64,000 nt of DNA, from NCBI RefSeq assembly GCF_002127535.1, contig NZ_MUBJ01000007.1:137511-201510 (forward strand), read 5' to 3'. Position 1 is the first letter of the stretch. Each line of letters opens with the position of its first letter. A program made the position numbers and the translations under genes. Of the stretch, positions 9,406 through 18,867 are shown piece after piece. The stretch is from Xenorhabdus vietnamensis. Lineage in GTDB: Bacteria; Pseudomonadota; Gammaproteobacteria; Enterobacterales; Enterobacteriaceae. The notes below the pieces were generated by a model that saw only the letters and a list, made by a program, of their open reading frames with translations, was not told the DNA's origin and searched no databases.

Positions 9406-9796
9406 GGCTAGGCGCCGATTTCCTTAGACGCAGAGCGCCAATTAATACACATAACCAACCAATGAGAAAACTGAACCCACCGATTGGTGTCAAATAGACC
9501 AAAAATTTTAACGGTAAAAAGGCCAGACAATAAAGGCTGCCGCTAAACAGCACAATTCCCGCCGCAAAAAAAATCCCACCCCAACCAAATGATGCTACAG
9601 GCTGGCGTATCAACAAAGCAGCCAGAACCATCATGGCGAGTGTATGCAGCCCTTGATATTGCAGACCGGTATGAATCCATTCCATCTGACGTGGTGTCAG
9701 GACAGGCGCTAACATATGTGCCCCCATTGCTCCCAGTGCCACGTAGAAAAAACCACTGATCCCAACAAAAATAAGCATGATTTGATTGCTCATCAC
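9398..9796 (-). CDS. ygdD: DUF423 inner-membrane protein YgdD
   Basis: 132 aa with four hydrophobic segments (about residues 8-28, 49-65, 73-92, 98-118). It carries the family signature GAMGAHML near the first helix and [24 protein letters not shown] toward the end. The function of DUF423 is not established. It sits between gcvA and rlmM, as in E. coli, and overlaps the start of rlmM. Confidence 0.93.
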   Translation of the reverse strand: MMSNQIMLIFVGISGFFYVALGAMGAHMLAPVLTPRQMEWIHTGLQYQGLHTLAMMVLAALLIRQPVASFGWGGIFFAAGIVLFSGSLYCLAFLPLKFLVYLTPIGGFSFLIGWLCVLIGALRLRKSAPSHE

Positions 9797-9854
9797 ACAG
9801 CCCCCGTTTTTATTTGACAGCCATTGGGTATAGCTGATTATTAATTGTGTCAGG

Positions 9855-10778
9855 TTAAGTATGTTGGGTAATAAATCCTAACCTTTCTTGCTCAGTCGCA
9901 GCTTGAGTCAGTATCCATTTACGGAAAGCCGCGATCTTGCCCAATTCTGCCTGATTATCGTGACAAACCAAATAAAATGCATTCTTACTCACCAAAACAT
10001 CATTGAACGGACAAACAAGACGCCCTGCATCAATTTCATTCTGTGCCATGACATTATTGGCCAGAGCAACTCCTTGGCCATGTACTGCCGCCTGAATCAC
10101 CATCGCACTATGGCTGAAGATTGGCCCCTGCTGAACATTGATCTGCTGCTGCATATCAAGCTGGCGGATATAGGCTTGCCAATCCCGTCGGGATGAATCG
10201 TGCAACAAAGTGTGCCTGGCGAGATCTGACGGCGTTTTCAATGGACGATCTCCCGTCAGCAATGTAGGAGAACAAACAGGCAACAGGTATTCCGGATAAA
10301 GGCGATCGGTTCTCATGCCCGGCCAGTTCCCCCTGCCATAAAAAATTGCGACATCGACATCATCAGCCAGTTTATCTTCTTCCCTATCCACCGCCTGAAT
10401 TCTGACATCGATCCCCGGAAAACTCTGATTAAAACCAGAAAGCCGGGGCACTAACCACTGAATAGCAAAGCTGGGGGATAAACTGACCGTTAATGCCCCT
10501 TTAGCGCTGCGGGCCTGAAGTTTACGGGTCGCATCATTAATGGCAGTAAAAATCTCCTTGATATCGAGGTAGTAACTCTGTCCATCTTCCGTCAACAACA
10601 GCGAACGATTACGACGACGAAAAAGCTTTAATCCCAGAAAATCTTCCAGACTTTTCATTTGATGACTAACTGCGGCCTGTGTCACAAATAATTCTTCTGC
10701 CGCTTTAGTAAAACTTAAATGACGGGCTGCGGCATCAAAAACGCGTAACGCATTGAGTGGAGGTAAACGTTTAGACAT
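9855..10778 (-). CDS. gcvA: Glycine cleavage system LysR-type regulator GcvA
   Basis: 307 aa LysR regulator. Its winged-helix N-terminus (MSKRLPPLNALRVFDAAARH, then FTKAAEELFVTQAAVSHQMK) is followed by a periplasmic-binding-like effector domain (about 90-300). GcvA controls the gcvTHP operon in response to glycine and purines, and activates the small RNA GcvB. The GcvB gene is found divergently just upstream at 10902, which supports orthology rather than another LysR member. Confidence 0.95.
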   Translation of the reverse strand: MSKRLPPLNALRVFDAAARHLSFTKAAEELFVTQAAVSHQMKSLEDFLGLKLFRRRNRSLLLTEDGQSYYLDIKEIFTAINDATRKLQARSAKGALTVSLSPSFAIQWLVPRLSGFNQSFPGIDVRIQAVDREEDKLADDVDVAIFYGRGNWPGMRTDRLYPEYLLPVCSPTLLTGDRPLKTPSDLARHTLLHDSSRRDWQAYIRQLDMQQQINVQQGPIFSHSAMVIQAAVHGQGVALANNVMAQNEIDAGRLVCPFNDVLVSKNAFYLVCHDNQAELGKIAAFRKWILTQAATEQERLGFITQHT

Positions 10779-10866
10779 GTTCGTTTCTTATGTAATAGTG
10801 ACGATACCGGTAACTCTTTTCATTCAGGTATTAGTTTTTGTAATCCGAAGCATTATAATTTGTCCA

Positions 10867-10895
10867 TTGATGATATACCAGTAAATCCCTATAGT
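10867..10895 (+). promoter_or_regulatory. Sigma-70 promoter of gcvB
   Basis: A -35-like TTGATG (10867-10872) and a -10 TATAGT (10890-10895) are separated by 17 bp. The predicted start 7 nt further, at about 10902, coincides with the conserved first base of GcvB. GcvA binding sites are expected upstream but were not resolved. Confidence 0.7.
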
Positions 10896-10901
10896 GTGCG
10901 C

Positions 10902-11101
10902 ACTTCCTAAGCCGGAACGAAAAGTCTCTTTGTAGCAATACATTGACGCTTTTGGCTTTGTGGTTGTGATGTTGTGTTTGCAAGTTGTCTGGGAAACCAG
11001 ACTTTGTAGCGTAAGCTACTGTTTTTTTTCACTTCCTGTACATTTACCCTGTCTGTCCATAGTGATTTTTTTTAATGCACCGCAATTGCGGTGCTTTTTT
11101 T
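10902..11101 (+). ncRNA. gcvB: GcvB small regulatory RNA
   Basis: The sequence begins ACTTCCTAAGCCGGAACGAA, almost identical to the E. coli GcvB start. It contains the G/U-rich R1-type target-pairing stretch (about 10954-10985, GTGGTTGTGATGTTGTGTTT) and the conserved block CACTTCCTGTACATTTACCC around 11029-11050. It ends in a perfect 18-bp palindromic terminator stem (11077-11094, GCACCGCAATTGCGGTGC) followed by T residues. GcvB is an Hfq-dependent repressor of many amino acid and peptide transporter mRNAs. Two short open frames overlap the RNA and are not genes. Confidence 0.95.
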
Positions 11102-11186
11102 CTCGACTTTCTCCTGTAGAATTCCTTTTCTCTTGGTTAAAGAAAAACTTATTCTTTATCACACAACGATTAAATTAGCACCGTTT

Positions 11187-12392
11187 ATGAAAGCCTTTAA
11201 CTCAGAAATATTCCGCCAGTACTTTCCAGCCCTGCAACAATCAACCACATTTCTGGACAGTGCCGCCACAGCATTAAAACCGTCTTGTATGATTGAAGCA
11301 ACTGAGCACTATTACCAAAACCACAGTGCAACAGTACATCGCAGCCAACATGCCACTGCGCAAGCCATAACTGCTCGCTATGAGCAAGCCCGTTCACTGG
11401 CTGCGGAATTGATCAATGCACCCTTGCCTGAAAATATTATCTGGACGAAAGGCACAACCGAAGCCATCAATCTGGTCGCACAAAGTTACTTCCGCTCCCG
11501 CCTGAACGTGGGTGATGAAATCATAATCAGCGAACAGGAACACCACTCTAACCTGCTGCCGTGGCTGATTCTGGCAGAGCAGACGGGCGCAAAAATTGTC
11601 AAATGGCCAATTGGAAATCAACGCCAACCAGAAATCGCTACCCTTGCCGAACTCCTGAATGAAAACAGCCGATTGGTTGCTATCAGCCAAATGTCGAATG
11701 TTACCGGTGCTGCAATAGATTTGGTACAAGTCACCAGACTCGCCCACCAATATCATTGCCGAGTTCTGGTCGATGGCGCTCAAGGCATCGTTCACTCGCC
11801 TATCAATGTTCATCAACTGGATATCGATTTTTATGCCTTCTCGGCCCATAAACTGTATGGCCCAAATGGATTGGGTGTGTTGTATGGAAAAACTGAATTA
11901 CTGAATGCGATGTCGCCGTGGCAAGGCGGCGGCAAAATGCTGACTCAAGTCTCATTTGACGGTTTTACACCAGAAGCCGTACCTTATCGTTTTGAAGCGG
12001 GAACACCCAATGTTGCGGGTGTGATCGGCTTTGCCGCAACCTTGGAGTGGTTGGAAACCATTGATGCCCAACTCGCCGAATCTCATGCAATTGCTCTGAC
12101 GGATTATGCTGAACAACAGCTCAGCACGCTGGCGGGTTTTATCAGTTACCGTGTGGCAGGTTCCAGTTTGCTGGCTTTCAATATCGCCGGAATACACCAC
12201 AGTGATTTGGCGACACTGATTGCAGAACAGAATATCTCCCTGCGTTCAGGACAACACTGTGCTCAGCCGTTACTGGATGCTCTTGGAATTAGCGGCTGCC
12301 TTCGCGCCTCGTTTATGCCTTATAACAACCAGCAAGATGCGGATAGTCTGCTCAACGCCGTAAAATTTGCGCTGTCGCTGTTGGATGATTGA
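11187..12392 (+). CDS. csdA: Cysteine desulfurase CsdA
   Basis: 401 aa PLP enzyme of the class V aminotransferase fold, the same length as E. coli CsdA. The PLP lysine is in FYAFSAHKLYGPNGLGVL (about residue 222). The persulfide-forming cysteine is in SGQHCAQPLL near residue 358. The start at 11187 gives MKAFNSEIFRQYFP, matching the family; an earlier frame opening falls inside the GcvB terminator. It releases sulfur from cysteine and passes it to CsdE, encoded next on the same strand. Confidence 0.94.
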   Translation: MKAFNSEIFRQYFPALQQSTTFLDSAATALKPSCMIEATEHYYQNHSATVHRSQHATAQAITARYEQARSLAAELINAPLPENIIWTKGTTEAINLVAQSYFRSRLNVGDEIIISEQEHHSNLLPWLILAEQTGAKIVKWPIGNQRQPEIATLAELLNENSRLVAISQMSNVTGAAIDLVQVTRLAHQYHCRVLVDGAQGIVHSPINVHQLDIDFYAFSAHKLYGPNGLGVLYGKTELLNAMSPWQGGGKMLTQVSFDGFTPEAVPYRFEAGTPNVAGVIGFAATLEWLETIDAQLAESHAIALTDYAEQQLSTLAGFISYRVAGSSLLAFNIAGIHHSDLATLIAEQNISLRSGQHCAQPLLDALGISGCLRASFMPYNNQQDADSLLNAVKFALSLLDD

Positions 12393-12465
12393 TATTGTTT
12401 TATCGTGGCTCGTTTATCGGCATTCATTCTCAGACACCTTTGAACTGACTATCCTTCATCAGATT

Positions 12466-12494
12466 GCTATTTTTCGCATCAAATAGCTTTAGTT
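12466..12494 (+). terminator. Possible csdA terminator
   Basis: GCTATTT (12466-12472) pairs with AAATAGC (12481-12487), followed by TTTAGTTT. The stem is short and AT-rich, so termination may be partial and csdE could still be read from csdA. Confidence 0.4.
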
Positions 12495-12588
12495 TAAAAG
12501 CATAACTGCTATTATCCTGAAACTTCATTGATCCTGAAGCCTCATTCAGAGCAAACTAGCGACAAATCCACTGCAAGACAAATAACCG

Positions 12589-13047
12589 ATGACACAACTT
12601 TCAGACACTATCCTTGCTCCGCATCCTTTCGGAACGGAAATCACAGAGCAACAACTTATTGAAAATTTTCAGCAATGCAAATTGTGGGAAGATCGTTATC
12701 GGCAACTAATCGGTCTGGCCAGAAAGCTGCCAGCTTTGGCGGATGAGCTAAAACAACAGAATATAGAAAGATCCGGCTGCGAAAATCGTGTCTGGCTGGG
12801 GCATCAACGACGTTCAGACAGCCGTCTGCATTTTTATGGCGATAGTGAAGGCCGTATTGTCAAAGGGTTATTGGCAATTCTGCTGACCGCCGTGGAAGGC
12901 AAAACACCTGAGCAGGTTGCACAAACACCTTTAGCTGAACTATTCCAGCAACTCGGCCTTGAACAACAACTAAGTGGCTCAAGGCTAAATGGCGTAAAAT
13001 CCCTTATAAACACGATTCAGGAAATAGCTAATACCTACATTCATTAG
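12589..13047 (+). CDS. csdE: Sulfur acceptor protein CsdE
   Basis: 152 aa SufE-like protein. The acceptor cysteine is in ERSGCENRVWLG (about residue 64), preceded by the helical WEDRYRQLIGLARKLPAL segment typical of SufE/CsdE. It takes persulfide sulfur from CsdA and can hand it to TcdA (CsdL), encoded convergently next door. The separation of about 200 bp from csdA suggests a possible promoter of its own, though none was clearly seen. Confidence 0.94.
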   Translation: MTQLSDTILAPHPFGTEITEQQLIENFQQCKLWEDRYRQLIGLARKLPALADELKQQNIERSGCENRVWLGHQRRSDSRLHFYGDSEGRIVKGLLAILLTAVEGKTPEQVAQTPLAELFQQLGLEQQLSGSRLNGVKSLINTIQEIANTYIH

Positions 13048-13070
13048 CTTTGTTTAAAGATGAGACCTGT

Positions 13071-13883
13071 TTAAAGCGTATTTTCACGCCCAGCTTTTGC
13101 CACCATCTTTTTCAATGCGTGGGATACAGCCACAAAACCAAAAGTCGCCGTAACCATTGTTGCGGCACCAAAACCAGAAGCACAATCCATTCGCTTTGAG
13201 CCATCCGCGGTACTCTTCGCTGCGCAAACTGTACCGTCAGCTTGCGGGTAAACCAGTTGTTCCGTTGAAAAAACGCAGTCAATGCCCAACTTACCTTTGC
13301 CGTTTTTCATCACACGATGATCCGACTTCAAGCGCTCTTTCAATTTGGCCGCCAATGGATCTTGTACCGTTTTTGCTAAATCCACCACCTGAATCTGGGT
13401 TGGATCGAGTTGCCCACCCGCTCCGCCGGTCGTTACAACCGGAATTTTATAGCGACGGCAATAGGCCAATAACGCGGCTTTTGGCCGTATACTGTCTATC
13501 GCATCAATAACATAACTGAATCCTGCCGACATCAATTCAGCCACATTATCAGGCGTGACAAAATCATCAATACAAGTAACTTTACATTCAGGGTTGATCG
13601 CTCGTATCCGCTCAGCGATAACTTCTGTTTTTGGCAAGCCCACGTTTTGTACCAAAGTGTGCAACTGACGGTTGGTGTTGGTGACACAAACATCATCCAT
13701 ATCAATTAGTGTGATAGCGCCGATACCTGTACGCGCCAGAGCTTCTGCCGCCCATGAACCAACACCACCAATACCCACCACACAAACATGTGAACGGGCA
13801 AATAATGAAAGCGCTTTCTGACCATATAGTCGAGCTGTACCAGCGAAACGCTGAAGATAAACATCAGAGAGAGAAACTTGCAT
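13071..13883 (-). CDS. tcdA: tRNA threonylcarbamoyladenosine dehydratase TcdA (CsdL)
   Basis: 270 aa E1/MoeB/ThiF-like protein. The adenylate-binding motif is VVGIGGVGSWAAEALARTG (about 35-53), with TLIDMDDVCVTNTNRQ following. It catalyses ATP-dependent cyclisation of t6A37 to ct6A on ANN-decoding tRNAs. It lacks the C-terminal rhodanese extension seen in some relatives. It is convergent with csdE, which supplies sulfur-transfer activity linked to this enzyme in E. coli. Confidence 0.95.
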   Translation of the reverse strand: MQVSLSDVYLQRFAGTARLYGQKALSLFARSHVCVVGIGGVGSWAAEALARTGIGAITLIDMDDVCVTNTNRQLHTLVQNVGLPKTEVIAERIRAINPECKVTCIDDFVTPDNVAELMSAGFSYVIDAIDSIRPKAALLAYCRRYKIPVVTTGGAGGQLDPTQIQVVDLAKTVQDPLAAKLKERLKSDHRVMKNGKGKLGIDCVFSTEQLVYPQADGTVCAAKSTADGSKRMDCASGFGAATMVTATFGFVAVSHALKKMVAKAGRENTL

Positions 13884-13901
13884 TGCTAAATAAACCCTGC
13901 A

Positions 13902-13929
13902 TAAAACCTACCTCCATTGGAGATAGGTT
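13902..13929 (-). terminator. mltA terminator
   Basis: On the minus strand ACCTATCTCC and GGAGGTAGGT pair around AAT, followed by TTTTATG. It lies about 60 bp after the mltA stop, just before tcdA. Confidence 0.55.
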
Positions 13930-13986
13930 ATTGATTGATTATTTGAAATTGATTACTTGAAATTGATCGTATGAATTGGAGGAATC

Positions 13987-15084
13987 TTACTGGTTTGCCG
14001 CCAAAACACCAGATGATGCTTTCTTCAATACCCAAACACGGCCATAGTGATTATAAAAACCGGCCATTTCACCTGATTTACTCCCAATACCGTGATAAAT
14101 ATCGAAATGGTTTCCTTTTATGGCACCGCCAACATCCAACGCCACCATCAGACGCATCTGATACTGACCAGTAAATCCACCCATCTCATCCAGCACAGGT
14201 ACTTCCGCCAGCAATGATGTTCCGGGAGGGATCAATAACTTGTCAGATGCTACCGATGCTTTTGCAACAAGGGGCACAGCACTGGCTCCCTTCACATGAG
14301 TATGGGGTTCAGGTTTAAAGAAAATAAATGAAGGATTATGTTCCAGCAATTCTCTCACTTCGGGTTCGCTGTGCTGCTCTGCCCACTGACGGATAGCTTT
14401 CATGGACATTTTCTCTTTCGGCACGTCTCCACGACTAATCAGAATACTGCCGATACTAAGATAGGCATGACCATTTTTCCCCCCATAGCCAAAAAAGGTC
14501 AATGGGCGCCCATCGCCAAAATTGACATAGCCACTTCCCTGTACTCCCATCATGAAATTATCCATCAAGGAATTACTGTACCCGATAATAAATTTCTTAT
14601 TCAGTGCTCCGCGATATATCGCAGCACGGCTTGGCAAACGGGAATGCGAGTGAGTTGGCATACGGTAAAGCGGATATTTAAACTCACCTTGTTTGGTATG
14701 TCGCGCGTGTAACACAGGAGTGTAATAACCCGTGAATTTTACGTTTCCGTATTTATCTTCACCTTCCATCTGATAAGCCAGTAATCCAAACTTATTTAAA
14801 TCACGGGTATCACCACCCGACAGCATCCAATTCTGGATCGCCTCAAATATTTCGCGGTTATTGTTATAAAGACGAGAAGAAGCTCCACTGATATATTTAA
14901 CTTGAGTGACAAAATCCTTGGCATTAACCGGAGAACCTTCGGCATTAGGTGTATTAACCAATTGGAAATCGTGGGTAATTTTCCCATCTTTATACTGCTG
15001 CGCCTGATCAGTCGGTCGAAAATGGCATCCCGACAATAGTAAAATGACAAATCCAAATAAAAGAGGTTTGCCCCAAATTCTCAT
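13987..15084 (-). CDS. mltA: Membrane-bound lytic murein transglycosylase A
   Basis: 365 aa lipoprotein. The signal peptide ends in the lipobox LLSGC (Cys about residue 20). The MltA domain contains YTPVLHARHTKQGEFKYPLY, and the double-psi barrel region ends with MRLMVALDVGGAIKGNHFDIY, whose aspartates include the catalytic one. It cleaves glycan strands to 1,6-anhydromuropeptides at the outer membrane. It is next to tcdA and the initiator tRNA cluster, as in E. coli. Confidence 0.95.
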   Translation of the reverse strand: MRIWGKPLLFGFVILLLSGCHFRPTDQAQQYKDGKITHDFQLVNTPNAEGSPVNAKDFVTQVKYISGASSRLYNNNREIFEAIQNWMLSGGDTRDLNKFGLLAYQMEGEDKYGNVKFTGYYTPVLHARHTKQGEFKYPLYRMPTHSHSRLPSRAAIYRGALNKKFIIGYSNSLMDNFMMGVQGSGYVNFGDGRPLTFFGYGGKNGHAYLSIGSILISRGDVPKEKMSMKAIRQWAEQHSEPEVRELLEHNPSFIFFKPEPHTHVKGASAVPLVAKASVASDKLLIPPGTSLLAEVPVLDEMGGFTGQYQMRLMVALDVGGAIKGNHFDIYHGIGSKSGEMAGFYNHYGRVWVLKKASSGVLAANQ

Positions 15085-15269
15085 ATTAATGCCCTATATC
15101 TAACCATCACTTAATCCGACCACGAACAATATCAAACACCAATAAATAATTAAATGTAGCTAGAAAAAATAAATTATTATTAATATGTAAATAATCGAGC
15201 AAAAACAAAACAAAAAGATTGTTTTTCAAACAAAAAATAAATAAATCTAGTAATTTTTAATAAAAAAAC

Positions 15270-15297
15270 TTGCAACTACTTCGTTCAAGAGTATAGT
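15270..15297 (+). promoter_or_regulatory. Promoter of tRNA-fMet cluster
   Basis: TTGCAA (15270-15275) and TATAGT (15292-15297) are separated by 16 bp, and the first tRNA begins 15 nt after the -10. A GC-rich discriminator (GTGCGCTC) follows, as is usual for stringently controlled tRNA promoters. Confidence 0.65.
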
Positions 15298-15311
15298 GTG
15301 CGCTCATCGGA

Positions 15312-15388
<77 letters not shown>

Positions 15389-15451
15389 ATTCTGTTAGAT
15401 GTTATCGTTAATAGGATGTAGCATCGAAGCAGTTTAGTAGTAGAAACATCG

Positions 15452-15511
15452 TTGGTAGTAAAAACCTTGGTAGTAAAAACTTTGGTAGTAAAAAATATTG
15501 TTAGTAAGAAC
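15452..15511. repeat. 15-bp tandem repeats between tRNA copies 1 and 2
   Basis: Three near-perfect units of TTGGTAGTAAAAACC (15452-15466, 15467-15481, 15482-15496) are followed by a degenerate fourth, ATTGTTAGTAAGAAC (15497-15511). A short open frame rich in FYYQ on the other strand is only this repeat translated. Confidence 0.85.
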
Positions 15512-15585
15512 AATATAACAGTAAAGAATGTCATCATTCAGTATTTGCATTTTTGATTGATAGTCAAAAATTGTAGATAGACGGA

Positions 15586-15662
<77 letters not shown>

Positions 15663-15730
15663 ATTCTAAACGATGTCATTATTTAATATTTGCATTTACG
15701 ATCGATAATCAAGATCTGCAAATAGACGGA

Positions 15731-15807
<77 letters not shown>

Positions 15808-15996
15808 ATTTCAATCGTTCATTTCATCTATTCACTTTTCATTCCAGTTATTATTTTCTAAGTTCTATCCGAATTTTTATTAAAATTATCCAAACAATCA
15901 TTTAAACTTTGTAAAAAAACAATAAGTAAATGACTATACTTACATCATAAGTAACAAACGATTACTGATTATTATTATGGCGAAAAATTAATCCAA

Positions 15997-16014
15997 GGCG
16001 GATATTTTACCGCC
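15997..16014 (-). terminator. amiC terminator
   Basis: GGCGG (15997-16001) pairs with CCGCC (16010-16014), overlapping the amiC stop. On the minus strand it is followed by TTGGATTAATTTTT. The stem is short, so strength is uncertain. Confidence 0.5.
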
Positions 16015-17254
16015 GTGCTAATTCTGCCCCATTTTTGAAATACGCTTTAATGCCAGCAAAAATAGATTCTGCCACTTTCTGCTGGAATTTCGCAGTCTTA
16101 AGTTTGCGTTCCTCTTCCAGATTACTGATAAATGCCGTTTCTACTAAAATTGATGGAATATCTGGTGCTTTCAAAACTGCAAACCCCGCCTGATCGACGC
16201 TATTCTTATGCAGCTTATTGATCTTACTCATCCGTTTAAGCACTTCATCACCAAACTTCAAGCTATCATTAATCGTTGCAGTTTGAACCAAATCCAACAT
16301 GGTATGATCCAAATATTTATCACCACTTTTGCTGACTCCACCAATCAAGTCAGCCTCGTTCTGGGTCTGAGCGAGGAAGAGAGCTGTATTGCTGGTGGCG
16401 CCCTTAGTTGAAAGTGCGAACACGGATGAACCCCGAGCAGAGCGATTTGTAAAGGCATCCGCATGAATAGAAACAAAGAGATCTGCCTGCATCTTACGAG
16501 CTTTCGCCACTCTCACTTTCAGGGGAATAAACACATCTTCATTACGGGTCATGTAAACTTTCATGCCCGGTTCACGCTTGATGAGTGTCTGTAAACGACG
16601 GGCAATTTGTAACACGACATCTTTTTCGCGGGTTTTATATTTCCCAATCGCTCCGGAGTCTTCACCACCATGACCGGGATCGAGCATAATCACAACCGGC
16701 CTGTCTTTGCCTGCTTTTCCGGGTTTACGGTTCTCAACAGGTAAACGCTGTTCCAGGTTCCCACTGTTGTATTCTTCCAGCAAAGCCTGCAAAGGATCAT
16801 CATCCACACTAGCAGACTTTTTGGGATACAGGTCGAGCACCAAACGGTGCTTAAACTTTGCAATTGGCGGTAATATAAAAATATGCGGGGCTATAGGCTG
16901 TTTGACTTCAAATACCAAACGCACCGTTTTAGGATTAAATTGCCCTGCTCTCACTAATTTTAAGTAAGGATCACGCTGCTGAATCTGTGCCCCCATACTG
17001 CTCAAAACACTATTAATCTGGATACCCTGTAAATCAATAACAATACGATTAGGATTTGAAAGTGAAAACTGGTGATACTTAAGTGGAATATTAGACTCCA
17101 ACGTCACTCTGGTATAGCTTGATGCAGGCCAAATACGAACAGCAATTACTTTTGAAGTAGCTGCGTAACCAATTGGGCTGATACTTAATAGCCATACAGC
17201 GGCTGCGCCTTTCAGCAGGCGACGACGTGAAGTATTATGGTCTGAATGACTCAT
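16007..17254 (-). CDS. amiC: N-acetylmuramoyl-L-alanine amidase AmiC
   Basis: 415 aa. The twin-arginine signal [16 protein letters not shown] sits near the N-terminus and is followed by an AMIN domain (about 35-130) that targets the septum. The C-terminal Amidase_3 domain has the zinc motifs [15 protein letters not shown] and SIHADAFTN, plus the glutamate in [12 protein letters not shown]. It splits septal peptidoglycan for daughter cell separation and needs NlpD/EnvC-type activators. It is divergent from argA as in E. coli. Confidence 0.96.
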   Translation of the reverse strand: MSHSDHNTSRRRLLKGAAAVWLLSISPIGYAATSKVIAVRIWPASSYTRVTLESNIPLKYHQFSLSNPNRIVIDLQGIQINSVLSSMGAQIQQRDPYLKLVRAGQFNPKTVRLVFEVKQPIAPHIFILPPIAKFKHRLVLDLYPKKSASVDDDPLQALLEEYNSGNLEQRLPVENRKPGKAGKDRPVVIMLDPGHGGEDSGAIGKYKTREKDVVLQIARRLQTLIKREPGMKVYMTRNEDVFIPLKVRVAKARKMQADLFVSIHADAFTNRSARGSSVFALSTKGATSNTALFLAQTQNEADLIGGVSKSGDKYLDHTMLDLVQTATINDSLKFGDEVLKRMSKINKLHKNSVDQAGFAVLKAPDIPSILVETAFISNLEEERKLKTAKFQQKVAESIFAGIKAYFKNGAELARR

Positions 17255-17444
17255 CGTTTATTCCATTTAAAAATAACCAAACTCAGTAATCTTTACTAAA
17301 GATAATAGTTAAGCGGGAACTCTAATTAATTAGCGAACTTCTGTCATCAAAAAAAATGTATTTTTTAATCTATTAATGTGTTTATGCCAATATAAATAGT
17401 AGCATTATTTATATCCATATTTTCTCTTGCCATTCCCTCCAAGA

Positions 17445-17483
17445 AAGAATAAAAATACAAAAAAACCGAATAAAAATTCAATT
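17445..17483 (+). promoter_or_regulatory. Two ArgR boxes upstream of argA
   Basis: Two 18-bp boxes at 17445-17462 (core GAATAAAAATACA) and 17466-17483 (core GAATAAAAATTCA) lie 21 bp centre to centre, the usual pairing for an ArgR hexamer. The second matches the TGAATwwwwATTCA consensus except at one position. They end 12 bp before the argA start, so ArgR-arginine would repress transcription. Confidence 0.85.
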
Positions 17484-17495
17484 GGAGAAAGTAGC

Positions 17496-18821
17496 ATGAG
17501 AGAGTGCAGCACCGAATTGATTGAGGTATTCCGTCACTGGGTTCCGTATATCAATACACATCGCGGCAAAACCTTTGTCATTATGTTAGGGGGTGAAGCC
17601 ATCGCCCATGAGAATTTCTCCAATATCGTCAATGACATTGGATTACTACATAATCTGGGCATTCGGTTAATCGTCGTTTATGGTGCTCGTCCACAAATTG
17701 AACAGAATATTGCCGAACACAATTGCAAATCGGTTTACCACAAACACATCAGAGTAACAGATATTAAGACACTGGATTTGGCCAAACAAGCAGCAGGTCT
17801 ATTACAATTGGATATTACAGCGCGTCTTTCCATGAGCTTAAGTAACACACCATTACAAGGCGCCAATATTAATGTTGTCAGCGGAAACTTTATTATCGCC
17901 CAACCCTTAGGAGTAGATGATGGCGTCGATTATTGCCACAGTGGCAGGATCCGCCGTATTGATGAAGAAGCGATCAACCAGCAATTGGATAATAATACTA
18001 TCGTGCTGATTGGGCCGGTCGCAGTCTCCGTCACAGGAGAAAGTTTCAACTTAACTTCCGAAGAAATTGCGACACAATTAGCGATTAAATTAAAAGCAGA
18101 AAAATTAATTGGATTCTGTTCATCTCAGGGAGTGCTTGACGCTGAAGGCAATACCTTGTCAGAAATGTTTCCCAATGAAGCAGAAGCTCACCTGTACAAA
18201 TTGGAAAACTCCGGTGATTACTCTTCAGGAACCTCACGTTTCTTAAGAGGAGCAATCAAAGCCTGCCGTCGTGGTGTTCGCCGCAGTCATTTAATCAATT
18301 ATCAAGAAAATGGTTCGTTGATTCAGGAATTATTCTCCCGCGAAGGTATCGGCACCCAAATAGTCATGGAACGTTCCGAACAGATACGCCGCGCCAATAT
18401 CAATGATATTGGTGGCATTCTTGAGCTTATTCGTCCATTGGAGCAACAAGGAATTTTGGTACGCCGTTCACGTGAACAACTGGAAATGGAAATTGATAAT
18501 TTTACGCTGATAGAACTCGATAATGTCACTATCGCCTGCGCTGCTTTGTATTCATATCCTGATGAAAAAATAGGGGAAATGGCCTGCGTTGCTGTGCATC
18601 CTAACTACCGAAGCTCTTCCCGGGGTGAAATACTGCTGAATTCAATTTCCAACCAGGCTAAACAAATAGGGTTGGAAAAACTTTTCGTACTCACGACTCG
18701 CAGTATTCACTGGTTTCAGGAGAAAGGTTTTGAGCCCGCAGGAATAGAGATATTGCCCGTGGAAAAACAAGCGCTGTATAACTACCAGCGCCGTTCCAAA
18801 ATCTTGATGTTAAATTTATAG
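17496..18821 (+). CDS. argA: N-acetylglutamate synthase ArgA
   Basis: 441 aa, close to the 443 aa of E. coli. The N-terminal amino acid kinase-like domain (about 1-290, [28 protein letters not shown]) binds arginine for feedback control. The C-terminal GNAT domain (about 295-441) includes [19 protein letters not shown]. It makes N-acetylglutamate, the first step of arginine synthesis. The start at 17496 is preceded by GGAGAAA and matches the family N-terminus; the longer frame upstream runs through the ArgR boxes. Confidence 0.96.
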   Translation: MRECSTELIEVFRHWVPYINTHRGKTFVIMLGGEAIAHENFSNIVNDIGLLHNLGIRLIVVYGARPQIEQNIAEHNCKSVYHKHIRVTDIKTLDLAKQAAGLLQLDITARLSMSLSNTPLQGANINVVSGNFIIAQPLGVDDGVDYCHSGRIRRIDEEAINQQLDNNTIVLIGPVAVSVTGESFNLTSEEIATQLAIKLKAEKLIGFCSSQGVLDAEGNTLSEMFPNEAEAHLYKLENSGDYSSGTSRFLRGAIKACRRGVRRSHLINYQENGSLIQELFSREGIGTQIVMERSEQIRRANINDIGGILELIRPLEQQGILVRRSREQLEMEIDNFTLIELDNVTIACAALYSYPDEKIGEMACVAVHPNYRSSSRGEILLNSISNQAKQIGLEKLFVLTTRSIHWFQEKGFEPAGIEILPVEKQALYNYQRRSKILMLNL

Positions 18822-18843
18822 GACTATTAATCTTAACCATATC

Positions 18844-18867
18844 AGCCTAGTCATATCAGGCTTTTTT
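18844..18867 (+). terminator. argA terminator
   Basis: AGCCT (18844-18848) and AGGCT (18858-18862) flank AGTCATATC and are followed by TTTTT. It overlaps the convergent recD stop. Confidence 0.65.

Noticed and set aside
10960..11178. Open frame over the gcvB locus
   Set aside because: The conservation follows the GcvB RNA sequence and its terminator, not a protein.
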